A stretch of 18,969 nt of DNA. Origin: Desulfuromusa sp. Lineage in GTDB: Bacteria; Desulfobacterota; Desulfuromonadia; Desulfuromonadales; Geopsychrobacteraceae. This document shows, piece by piece, positions 12,664 to 18,969 of this stretch. The stretch lies in contig JAKIUD010000063.1 of the NCBI GenBank assembly GCA_021647765.1, forward strand, positions 1-18,969, given 5' to 3'. The notes under the pieces are model-generated. The model made no database searches. It was not told the origin of the DNA and saw only the letters and a list, made by a program, of their open reading frames with translations. Position 1 is the first letter of the stretch; each line of letters opens with the position of its first letter. The translations under genes were made by a program, and so were the position numbers.

Positions 12664-12707
12664 ACTGTATACAGTATTCACATTGAAACGAGAAAAAATG
12701 TGTGAAT
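12664..12707 (+). promoter_or_regulatory. Palindromes in the intergenic region before nuoA
   Basis: ACTGTATACAGT (12664-12675) is a perfect 12-bp palindrome. Next to it, ATTCACA (12676-12682) and TGTGAAT (12701-12707) can pair. The rest of 12559-12800 is AT-rich with no gene. These may be operators of the nuo operon or scars beside the array; nothing identifies the regulator. Confidence 0.4.
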
Positions 12708-12806
12708 CAAAGATGTATTCCTTTAAAATAAACATTAAAAACAAATAGTTATGAAGATAATCTGTATAGGTGTCTTGTTAGTACTTAAATCATCATAATA
12801 AAATTC

Positions 12807-12835
12807 TTGACAAGAAAGAGCCGTTCCGTTAGAAG
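12807..12835 (+). promoter_or_regulatory. Candidate sigma70 promoter of the nuo operon
   Basis: TTGACA (12807-12812, perfect -35) and TAGAAG (12830-12835) with a 17-base spacer, about 120 bases before nuoA. A TATACT at 12850-12855 is a better -10 box but lacks a -35 at the right distance. Confidence 0.5.
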
Positions 12836-12862
12836 ATACGTGTTTTGTCTATACTGCTTGAA

Positions 12863-12880
12863 AATGTGTAAATACACATT
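12863..12880 (+). promoter_or_regulatory. Operator-like dyad downstream of the nuo promoter
   Basis: AATGTGTA (12863-12870) and TACACATT (12873-12880) are perfect complements around AA. The position just past the predicted promoter suits a repressor site. The half-site GAATGTG recurs at 12883-12889. Confidence 0.5.
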
Positions 12881-12956
12881 CAGAATGTGCGACGGAGCAC
12901 AGTTTCAATAAGAGTTCTCCGGCGTGCAGATTTCCTCTGTGGAGGCATGGATCGTA

Positions 12957-13349
12957 ATGATTGAACAATATTTAGTTGAATATATGTATGTGTGGGCGCT
13001 TTTGCTGGTGGGAATCATCTGTGGCCTGGCTCCACTGATTATTTCTATGCTTTTTGCGCCTCGTGAGTTGTTTGGTAAAACTCGTGATACATACGAGTGT
13101 GGTATGGATCCCTTTGGCACGGCATGGAATATCCGTTTTGATGTTTCTTACTACCTCTATGCCCTTATTTTTCTGGCCTTTGATGTTGATGTTCTGTACC
13201 TCTTTCCAGTTGCCACTGCCTTTGACAAGGTGTCGGCAGTACGGGGAATTTCTGAAATTGTAATTTTTGTTGGTATTTTGTCTCTGGCGATTGTTTATGC
13301 CTGGGCTAAGGGAGTATTTACGTGGCCGAACAGAAGAAAAGCCTGCTAA
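12957..13349 (+). CDS. nuoA: NADH-quinone oxidoreductase subunit A
   Basis: A 130-residue inner-membrane subunit of complex I with three predicted transmembrane helices (about residues 8-30, 62-82 and 92-114). Family landmarks are FAPRELFGKTRDTYECGMDPFGTAWNIRFDVSYYLYALIFLAFDVDVLYLFP. The Tyr-Glu-Cys-Gly loop contains the conserved cysteine near the quinone site, and the FDVDV acidic helix follows. I place the start at ATG 12957; a GTG at 12924 would add 11 non-conserved residues and has no ribosome site. GGAGG (12941-12945) is 11 bases upstream, a little far. It is first in the nuoABCDHIJK operon and overlaps nuoB by 28 bases. Confidence 0.93.
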   Translation: MIEQYLVEYMYVWALLLVGIICGLAPLIISMLFAPRELFGKTRDTYECGMDPFGTAWNIRFDVSYYLYALIFLAFDVDVLYLFPVATAFDKVSAVRGISEIVIFVGILSLAIVYAWAKGVFTWPNRRKAC

Positions 13350-13915
13350 ACGTCCACTCCTATACCAAGGAGTGTATAGAGCGCTATGATGGCGCTTCTC
13401 CGCAGCGAACCAAAATTTCAGAGGCGCCCCCTCTGATCCAGATGAAGTTGTCTGATGCGATTTTTGATCTGTGTCGAGCCAATTCTCTCTGGCCTCTTAC
13501 GTTTGGCCTCTCCTGCTGTGCTATTGAGATGATGTGCTGTGGTATGGCTCGTTTTGATTTGGCTCGCTATGGAGCAGAGGTATTTCGCCCTTCTCCGCGA
13601 CAGTCCGACTTGATGATTGTTGCTGGCACAGTGAACCGCAAAATGGCTCCTGCTCTAGTGACTTTGTATGAGCAAATGCCGGCACCTCGCTACGTTATTG
13701 CTATGGGGAACTGTGCTGTGGCGGGTGGTCCCTTTGATGTTGAGGCAAACTACGATGTTGTCCTTGGTGTTGATAAGCTGATTCCTGTTGATATTTATGT
13801 TCCCGGTTGTCCACCACGCCCGGAAGCCTTGATTGAAGGTATTCTGCAATTACAAGAGAAAATTACCGGCAAGCGTTTCCCGTTCCCGCAGAACAAGATG
13901 CCGGAGGGAGCGTAG
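13322..13915 (+). CDS. nuoB: NADH-quinone oxidoreductase subunit B (N2 cluster)
   Basis: A 197-residue peripheral-arm subunit that carries the N2 4Fe-4S cluster, the last electron carrier before quinone. Ligands are the tandem C65-C66 (FGLSCCAIEMMCC), C131 (YVIAMGNCAVAGGPF) and C163 (VDIYVPGCPPRPEAL). PSPRQSDLMIVAGTVN (91-105) is also typical. The start is GTG 13322, inside the end of nuoA, with AAGGGAG 9 bases upstream. The N-terminal 35 residues are variable. It is directly followed by nuoC. Confidence 0.94.
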   Translation: MAEQKKSLLNVHSYTKECIERYDGASPQRTKISEAPPLIQMKLSDAIFDLCRANSLWPLTFGLSCCAIEMMCCGMARFDLARYGAEVFRPSPRQSDLMIVAGTVNRKMAPALVTLYEQMPAPRYVIAMGNCAVAGGPFDVEANYDVVLGVDKLIPVDIYVPGCPPRPEALIEGILQLQEKITGKRFPFPQNKMPEGA

Positions 13916-13919
13916 AGCA

Positions 13920-14468
13920 ATGGATATTAATCAAGTAAAAAAACAGTGGCAGAAGTTGTCAACGGCTGTCGAAGATATTGAGTATGCGGTCAGTGGACAT
14001 GATTACAATGTCTGTCTTGAGCGTGACAAGGTTCGTGATTTTGCAACCTTGATGCTTAATGAAGGGTTTTATCTGGTTGACCTGATGGCGGTGCATGTGA
14101 CTCCAGCTATTGAGGTGGTTTATCAGTTTGCCCATTTTGAAACCCGTTGCAGGGTGCTGGCGCGTGCTTTTGTTGATGATAAAGTTGAAATGCCAACCAT
14201 CTCAGATATCTATCAGGGCGCTAACTGGCACGAGCGTGAAACTCGTGATTTTCACGGTGTCGTGTTTATTGGTCATCCCTATCTTAAACCGTTGATTCTG
14301 CCGGAAGAAGATGTCGATCTGAAACCACTGCTGAAGGCAGAAGCCAAGCTCAAAGATGTTGATGCTGTGAGGCGCAAGCCCCCTGAGCCAGCACCAGCAC
14401 CCAAGGCTAAACCAGCACCAAAGCCCGAAGTTAAACCTGCAGCCGTCAAAAGTCAGGAGCAGAGCTGA
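13920..14468 (+). CDS. nuoC: NADH-quinone oxidoreductase subunit C
   Basis: A 182-residue peripheral subunit (30-kDa family) that packs against NuoD. Conserved elements are VDLMAVHV (48-55), VVYQFAHFETRCRVLARAFVDD, and the signature GANWHERETRDFHGVVFIGHPYLKPLILPEE (about 100-130). The tail (from about 152) is a low-complexity proline/alanine/lysine segment (PPEPAPAPKAKPAPKPEVKP), which is unusual for the family and probably disordered. ATG 13920 has GGAGGGAG (13902-13909) upstream; an earlier in-frame start would overlap nuoB. It is separate from nuoD, unlike the nuoCD fusion of enterobacteria, and shares one base with the nuoD start (TGATG). Confidence 0.92.
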   Translation: MDINQVKKQWQKLSTAVEDIEYAVSGHDYNVCLERDKVRDFATLMLNEGFYLVDLMAVHVTPAIEVVYQFAHFETRCRVLARAFVDDKVEMPTISDIYQGANWHERETRDFHGVVFIGHPYLKPLILPEEDVDLKPLLKAEAKLKDVDAVRRKPPEPAPAPKAKPAPKPEVKPAAVKSQEQS

Positions 14469-15595
14469 TGTCCATGGATGTTAAAGCACTGGAAGACGAT
14501 AGACATCATCGCTATGTACTGAATATGGGACCACAGCATCCAAGTACCCACGGTGTCTTGCGGGTGCTGTTGGAGCTTGAGGGTGAATATGCGATGAACC
14601 TTTTACCGGTGCTGGGTTATGGGCATCGTTGTCACGAAAAAATTGCCGAGTTCAAGCCGGCCAAATCATTTATGCCAAATACGGCACGGATGGATTATCT
14701 GGGTGCATTAATTTATAATCATGGATTTGCTCAACTGTTGGAGAAAGCTGCCGGAATTGAAGTGCCGGAGCGGGTTGAGTACATTCGCGTTATTACCTCT
14801 GAGCTTAACCGAATTCAGAGCCACCTGCTTTGGTATGGAGCTTATCTGCTCGATCTGGGTGCATTTACCCCGATTATGTACTCCTTTGATGATCGTGAGC
14901 ACATTCTTGATATTCTCGAAGATGTTACCGGTTCACGTTTAACCTATTGCTACTTTCGGGTCGGTGGGGTGAGCAAGGATATCGATGAAAAGTTTGTAAC
15001 CGGAACCAGGGCTTTTATCAAACGGTTACGCAGTCGATTCCCGATGTATGAAGATCTGGTCAACGGCAATATTATTCTTCAGAAACGTTTAATTGACGTG
15101 GGTGAGCTCACTCCACATACCTGCGCACGTTATGGGATTACCGGTCCATTGTTACGCGGTACCGGTGTCGCCTACGATATGCGTCGGGCAGAACCCTATT
15201 CAATTTACTCAAAATTTGATTTTGAAATCCCAACTGGAACCAAGGGTGACTGTATGGCATCCTTTATGGTTCGTTTTCATGAAATGGAACAGAGTCTGCG
15301 CATTATTGAGCAGGCATTAGATGGATTGCCAGAAGGTTCGATTATGGCTGCTAAGGTGCCAAAAAAGTTGAAAATTCCTGCTGGTGATTATAATAGCTCG
15401 GTTGAAGCACCACGTGGCGAGCTTTCGTATTATCTTGTTTCTGATGGATCAGATGTCCCGTATCGTCTCAAAGTGAGAACACCGTCATATTCCAATCTGA
15501 GTGTTATCCCTGAGATGTGTCAGGGGATGCTCCTTTCAGATGTCGTATCAGCCATGGGGGCTCTTGATCTGGTTATCCCCGAGATTGACAGGTAG
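14468..15595 (+). CDS. nuoD: NADH-quinone oxidoreductase subunit D
   Basis: A 375-residue 49-kDa-family subunit that forms the quinone-binding cavity with NuoB. Landmarks are NMGPQHPSTHGVLRVLLELEGE (19-40; H24 and H28 near the quinone head), GYGHRCHEKIAE (50-61), MPNTARMDYLG, RIQSHLLWYGAYLLDLGAFTP, FRVGGVSKDI and the C-terminal LVIPEIDR. It is related to NiFe-hydrogenase large subunits but lacks their metal-binding cysteine pairs and keeps the NuoD C-terminus. ATG 14468 overlaps the nuoC stop, with AGGAG (14454-14458) upstream; a second ATG at 14474 is possible. Genes E, F and G, which normally follow, are absent: nuoH comes next after 5 bases. Confidence 0.94.
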   Translation: MSMDVKALEDDRHHRYVLNMGPQHPSTHGVLRVLLELEGEYAMNLLPVLGYGHRCHEKIAEFKPAKSFMPNTARMDYLGALIYNHGFAQLLEKAAGIEVPERVEYIRVITSELNRIQSHLLWYGAYLLDLGAFTPIMYSFDDREHILDILEDVTGSRLTYCYFRVGGVSKDIDEKFVTGTRAFIKRLRSRFPMYEDLVNGNIILQKRLIDVGELTPHTCARYGITGPLLRGTGVAYDMRRAEPYSIYSKFDFEIPTGTKGDCMASFMVRFHEMEQSLRIIEQALDGLPEGSIMAAKVPKKLKIPAGDYNSSVEAPRGELSYYLVSDGSDVPYRLKVRTPSYSNLSVIPEMCQGMLLSDVVSAMGALDLVIPEIDR

Positions 15596-15600
15596 GGTAT

Positions 15601-16587
15601 ATGGAAACCTTTTATAGTATTCTTCCGGAGCTGATTCGGATTGTTATCTGTGCCGTGTGCGGCGCCGTTATCGTATTTGGTAACGCACTGGTAATGGGTT
15701 ATGCCGAGCGAAAACTTGCGGGTCACATCATGCTTCGTCCCGGTCCGATGGAAGTTGGTCCGCATGGCATTTATCAGTTGGTGATTGACGGTCTGAAATT
15801 GATGGGTAAACAACTGGTGGTGCCCGCCAAGGCCGATCCTCTCCTGTTCCGGTTCGCTCCACTGCTTGCTTTTGCTCCAGTTTTTGTGCCGCTTCTGGTT
15901 CTGCCATTCAGTGAAAAAATTCAAGGTTTTGATCTGGATATAGGATTATTGGTGATCTTGGCTCTCGCCTCAATAAACCTTCTGGCAATTTTAATAGGTG
16001 GTTGGGCTTCTAATAATAAATACTCCCTGTTTGGTGTTTTCCGGGCAGTTTCTCAGAACGTTGCCTACGAAATTCCAATGTTGCTTTCATTGCTGGCGGT
16101 TGTCTTTATGACCAATTCCTTTAGCTTGAAAGCGGTTGTTGCTGCGCAAAGCCCCGTCTGGTTTATCGTCATCCAGCCTTTGGCTTTTTTGATTTATCTG
16201 GTTTCTATTGTTGCTGAAACCAACCGGGCACCGTTTGACTTGCCTGAGGCCGAGAGTGAACTTACTGCCGGGTTTCATACTGAATATAGTGGTATGAGTT
16301 TCAGTCTGTTCGTGTTGGCTGAATATGCCAATATGTTCATCGTCAGCAGTGTTGCCACAGTATTCTTTCTTGGTGGCAGTTCCGGGATTCCGCTTCCCTA
16401 TTTTGAGTACAGCGGGATTATCTGGTTTATGTTGAAGGTTTATTCTCTGATGTTTTTCCTCGTCTGGATTCGTTGGACCTATCCCCGGACCCGTTTTGAT
16501 CAGTTGATGAACTTTTGCTGGAAGTATCTGATTCCATTTGCACTGGTCAACCTCCTTATTACTGTCGTGATGGTGAAGCTGCTATGA
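15601..16587 (+). CDS. nuoH: NADH-quinone oxidoreductase subunit H
   Basis: A 328-residue membrane subunit with about eight transmembrane helices that links the quinone cavity to the proton-pumping arm. Diagnostic stretches are GYAERKLAGHIMLRPGPMEVGPHGIYQLVIDGLKLMGK (about 33-70), NKYSLFGVFRAVSQNVAYEIPM and VAETNRAPFDLPEAESELTAGFHTEYSG, with the acidic loop 1 residues intact, and the C-terminal WIRWTYPRTRFDQLMNFCWKYLIP. The start ATG 15601 has only a weak site (AGGTAGGG, 15590-15597) 3 bases away. Its stop overlaps nuoI (ATGA). Confidence 0.95.
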   Translation: METFYSILPELIRIVICAVCGAVIVFGNALVMGYAERKLAGHIMLRPGPMEVGPHGIYQLVIDGLKLMGKQLVVPAKADPLLFRFAPLLAFAPVFVPLLVLPFSEKIQGFDLDIGLLVILALASINLLAILIGGWASNNKYSLFGVFRAVSQNVAYEIPMLLSLLAVVFMTNSFSLKAVVAAQSPVWFIVIQPLAFLIYLVSIVAETNRAPFDLPEAESELTAGFHTEYSGMSFSLFVLAEYANMFIVSSVATVFFLGGSSGIPLPYFEYSGIIWFMLKVYSLMFFLVWIRWTYPRTRFDQLMNFCWKYLIPFALVNLLITVVMVKLL

Positions 16588-17024
16588 AATCCTATTTTTC
16601 GGAATTGTTTACGGGAGCATGGAGCCTGATCCTTGGCTTGAAAGTCACCATCAAGGCGCTGGTCTCACCGATTGTTACTGTCCAGTATCCACGCGAAAAA
16701 ATCGTGGTCACCCCCAACTACCGTGGTCATATTGATCTGATCAAGTTTGCCGATACCGGTGCGCACAAGTGTATTTCTTGCGGTAGTTGCATGCGTGAAT
16801 GTCCCTCCGATTGTATTGTTGTTGAGGGTGAAAAGCGTGAGGGGGTTAAGGGGAAAGTGCTGACAATATTTACTCTTGATTTTACTAAATGCAGTCTGTG
16901 TGGCGCATGTGTCGAAGTTTGCCCGACCAAGGCTCTCGATTACTCTGACGAGTATGAACTGGCGGGTTCTACTCGTGAACAATTTCACTTCGATCTCTTA
17001 AAGAGAGTGGAGGAACGGGAATGA
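16584..17024 (+). CDS. nuoI: NADH-quinone oxidoreductase subunit I (2x 4Fe-4S)
   Basis: A 146-residue ferredoxin-like subunit carrying clusters N6a and N6b. Two complete motifs are visible: C63-ISC-GSC-MREC73-P and C103-SLC-GAC-VEVC113-P. The N-terminal amphipathic stretch (GAWSLILGLKVTIKALVSP) anchors it to the membrane arm, and YRGHIDLIKF is typical. ATG 16584 overlaps the nuoH stop, and the stop overlaps nuoJ (ATGA). Without nuoEFG in this cluster, NuoI-NuoB are the nearest electron entry points in the visible gene set. Confidence 0.95.
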   Translation: MKSYFSELFTGAWSLILGLKVTIKALVSPIVTVQYPREKIVVTPNYRGHIDLIKFADTGAHKCISCGSCMRECPSDCIVVEGEKREGVKGKVLTIFTLDFTKCSLCGACVEVCPTKALDYSDEYELAGSTREQFHFDLLKRVEERE

Positions 17025-17548
17025 TCGTTTATAGGTACCTCGCTGAAGTCCTCTTTTATGCTTTGGTCATTTTGACATTTACTGGTGGCATTATGACCGT
17101 CAGGTCAAAACTGCTTATGCATGCTGTTTTGGGTTTGGCTGCCACATTGTTTGGCGTTGCGGGTCTCTATTTTCATCTTGGCAGCCCTTTCCTGGCGATG
17201 ATGCAGATTCTGATTTATGTTGGTGCCGTATGTATCATCATTGTCCTCGGAGTTATGTTAGGGAATACCCCGGATCAATTGGCTGCTAAGCACCTGACTG
17301 GGCGAAATCTGCCGTTGGCTTTGCTTACTTGTTCAGCCGGATTTATTGCTTTGTTTGTTGCTACAATCACTCGAACCGAATTTACCGTGGCAACAGAAAA
17401 AGTTGGCGATATGTCGATAGAATTTGTCGGAGAAAGCCTGTTGTTACAGTACTGTCTAGCCTTTGAATTGATTTCAGTTATCTTGCTGACAGCTATTCTT
17501 GGTTCCATTATTCTGGCACGTGGCGGCCGGGAAGGGAAAACGTCATGA
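17021..17548 (+). CDS. nuoJ: NADH-quinone oxidoreductase subunit J
   Basis: A 175-residue membrane subunit with five predicted transmembrane segments. FLAMMQILIYVGAVCIIIVLGVMLG (about 57-81) is the conserved third helix, known for its pi-bulge in complex I. The loop and fourth helix (LALLTCSAGFIALFVATI) and last helix (FELISVILLTAILGSIILARGG) follow. ATG 17021 overlaps the nuoI stop, with GGAGGAACGGG just upstream (17009-17019). The stop overlaps nuoK. Confidence 0.93.
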   Translation: MIVYRYLAEVLFYALVILTFTGGIMTVRSKLLMHAVLGLAATLFGVAGLYFHLGSPFLAMMQILIYVGAVCIIIVLGVMLGNTPDQLAAKHLTGRNLPLALLTCSAGFIALFVATITRTEFTVATEKVGDMSIEFVGESLLLQYCLAFELISVILLTAILGSIILARGGREGKTS

Positions 17549-17862
17549 TGATCAGTGGCAACTTGAATACCTATCTGATTATTTCAGCTGTTTTGTTGGT
17601 TATCGGTTTATACGGGATGATCCAGCACCGCTCACTGATTGGTATGCTGATTTCAAGCGAATTTATTCTCAATGGGGCTGCTTTGAACTTTATGGCATTT
17701 AATAGCTTTGTTGCTCCTAATCCGGCAGTTGGACAGATTTTTGTTTTGTTCATTATGGGAATAGCCGCAGCAGAAGCGGCAATTGTGGTCAGTATTATCA
17801 TTGCGGTGTACCGCAAGTATCGTAGTGAAGATCCTGAAGACCTTCAGGATATGAAAATGTGA
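17545..17862 (+). CDS. nuoK: NADH-quinone oxidoreductase subunit K
   Basis: A 105-residue protein with three transmembrane helices, related to MrpC. Two membrane glutamates essential for proton transfer in E. coli NuoK (E36 and E72) correspond to E39 (SSEFILNGAALNF) and E77 (GIAAAEAAIVVSIIIA). ATG 17545 overlaps the nuoJ stop (ATGATG; the second ATG at 17548 is also possible), with GGGAAGGGAAA upstream. A short hydrophilic tail (RKYRSEDPEDLQDMKM) follows the last helix. An 84-base gap without a recognisable terminator separates it from the next subunit. Confidence 0.94.
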   Translation: MMISGNLNTYLIISAVLLVIGLYGMIQHRSLIGMLISSEFILNGAALNFMAFNSFVAPNPAVGQIFVLFIMGIAAAEAAIVVSIIIAVYRKYRSEDPEDLQDMKM

Positions 17863-17946
17863 TTTTGTCCCTCGACGTTTTTATAGTTGGTAACGGCAGT
17901 CACGCAGCTCTGCTAGTACGACACACCATTTGAGAAAGAACATGCA

Positions 17947-18969
17947 ATGAACACAATTATTACCAGCAAAATTATTATAACAACATTGATCCCGATGATT
18001 ACGGCTTTGCTTGTTCTGATTGCGGGTAAAAAAGAGAATGTGCGCGATGGCTTGTCGGTTCTCGGCGCGATCCTGACGTTTGTTTCTGTCATGTCTTTTT
18101 TGCCGGTTATTCTCGGGGGAGATCAGCTTCAGTACACTTTGTTTGAGCTCTATCCCGGAGTCACTGTCAAGCTGAATCTGGATCCACTCGGGATCATTTT
18201 TGCTATGGTGGCGTCTTTTCTGTGGATTTTAGCCAGTCTTTATTGTATCGGCTATATGCGTGGACTTGATGAGCATGCTCAGACCCGTTTTTACGTTTGT
18301 TATGCCGTTTCGGTTGGTGCTGCAATGGGAGCCGCATTTGCTGGCAACCTGTTTACCCTGTATTTATTCTACGAAATAGTCTCCATTTTTACCTATCCTC
18401 TGGTTATGCACCATCAGGATGAAGAGGGTTACGCCGGCGCCAAAAAATATATAATTTATCTGATGTTTACTTCAAAGGCGTTTCTCCTGCCAGCGATGGT
18501 GATCATCTATGTCCTTTGCGGAACCCTTGATTTTAACTCTGCTAGCATTGCACATGGAATTTTCCCTCCGGATGCGGATCGTTTTGTTGTCGGTATCGCT
18601 TATCTGCTCTGTCTGTTCGGTTTTGCAAAAGCGGGCATTATGCCTCTGCATAACTGGTTGCCTGACGCCATGGTTGCACCGACTCCAGTCAGTGCTTTGC
18701 TGCATGCGGTTGTTGTTGTCAAGGTCGGCGTATTCTCACTCTGCCGAGTGATGTTGTCGGTTTTTGGTACCGACATTCTTCATGAGACGGGGTTGGGGTT
18801 GATGACCGCATATTTTGTGTCATTTACCATTCTAACTGCTTCGGTCATTGCTATAACCAAGACCAACCTCAAAGCCCGATTAGCCTATTCAACCGTCAGT
18901 CAGCTGTCTTATATCGTTCTGGGCGTTGCGATGCTAACCCCGAATTCGATTACCGGTGGATTAATCCAT
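17947..18969 (+). CDS. MrpD/NuoL-type proton-conducting antiporter subunit (partial, 3-prime cut)
   Basis: The open frame from ATG 17947 runs off the window after 341 codons. It is a polytopic membrane protein of the complex I / Mrp antiporter-like family. Landmarks are LYLFYEIVSIFTYPLV (138-153, with E143, the helix-5 glutamate), GFAKAGIMPLHNWLPDAMVAPTPVSALLHAVVVVKVGVFSL (K228, H235, H253, K259) and AYSTVSQLSYIVLG (313-326). Wording such as PLHNWLPDAMVAPTPVSALLHA is closer to MrpD/NuoM-like stand-alone subunits than to canonical NuoL, so I leave the symbol blank. The ribosome site is weak (GAGAAAGAA). It likely replaces NuoL/M/N in a variant membrane arm, with more such genes probably beyond the edge. 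Confidence 0.85.
   Translation, partial: MNTIITSKIIITTLIPMITALLVLIAGKKENVRDGLSVLGAILTFVSVMSFLPVILGGDQLQYTLFELYPGVTVKLNLDPLGIIFAMVASFLWILASLYCIGYMRGLDEHAQTRFYVCYAVSVGAAMGAAFAGNLFTLYLFYEIVSIFTYPLVMHHQDEEGYAGAKKYIIYLMFTSKAFLLPAMVIIYVLCGTLDFNSASIAHGIFPPDADRFVVGIAYLLCLFGFAKAGIMPLHNWLPDAMVAPTPVSALLHAVVVVKVGVFSLCRVMLSVFGTDILHETGLGLMTAYFVSFTILTASVIAITKTNLKARLAYSTVSQLSYIVLGVAMLTPNSITGGLIH

Noticed and set aside
12664..12675. LexA-type SOS box
   Set aside because: ACTGTATACAGT has CTGT and ACAG separated by 2 bases, not the 8 of the enterobacterial box, and no SOS gene follows.
17863..17946. Terminator between nuoK and the antiporter gene
   Set aside because: Only a short GCAGC/GCTGC-like pairing without a T tract is seen; the genes may be co-transcribed.

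Overview
The window looks like a mesophilic, moderate-GC Gram-negative anaerobe, most likely of the Desulfuromonadia/Desulfobacterota type. This is inferred from a split nuoC/nuoD complex I cluster lacking nuoEFG, followed by an Mrp-type antiporter subunit, and from a type I-C CRISPR system next to REP/RAYT elements. No rRNA or marker gene is present to fix the taxon. Every gene I call is on the + strand.

Region 1 (1-900): the tail of an unidentified gene ending in a possible sliding-clamp-binding peptide, a terminator, and trmO (tRNA A37 N6-methylation family).

Region 2 (706-3263) is mobile and scarred. It holds two REP-associated HUH transposases (RAYTs) with their GTAG-headed palindromic repeats. 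One RAYT is dead, through a 16-bp tandem duplication plus loss of its catalytic-tyrosine half. The other is apparently intact and carries the palindromes inside its own reading frame. A BRO-N antirepressor-like gene lies between them. The intact RAYT has replaced everything but the first 49 or so codons of an older cas3-like gene.

Region 3 (3264-12560) is a type I-C CRISPR-Cas locus. cas3-cas5c-cas8c-cas7c form a tight interference operon, and cas8c has a well-formed internal start for Cas11c. Three hairpins, the last a strong terminator, separate this operon from a second block: a HEAT-repeat protein, a zinc-ribbon/PD-(D/E)XK nuclease, cas4, cas1 and cas2. The HEAT and nuclease parts look like one gene split by a one-base shift, and they sit exactly between the interference and adaptation modules. 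The leader and a single canonical repeat follow. An 18-bp perfect palindrome lies 2 bp before that repeat and one degenerate repeat lies after it, so the machinery is complete but the memory is nearly empty, or the array collapsed in assembly.

Region 4 (12560-18969): an AT-rich regulatory stretch with a sigma70-like promoter and dyads, then nuoA-B-C-D-H-I-J-K, mostly with overlapping starts and stops, and the first 341 codons of an MrpD/NuoL-type proton-channel subunit cut by the window edge. These encode the membrane arm and quinone-connecting module of a complex I without the NADH-input subunits in this cluster.

The most unusual items are the HEAT/Zn/nuclease insert in the cas locus, the palindrome against the first CRISPR repeat, the cas3 relic fused to a RAYT, and the REP-driven reshaping of the two RAYT copies.
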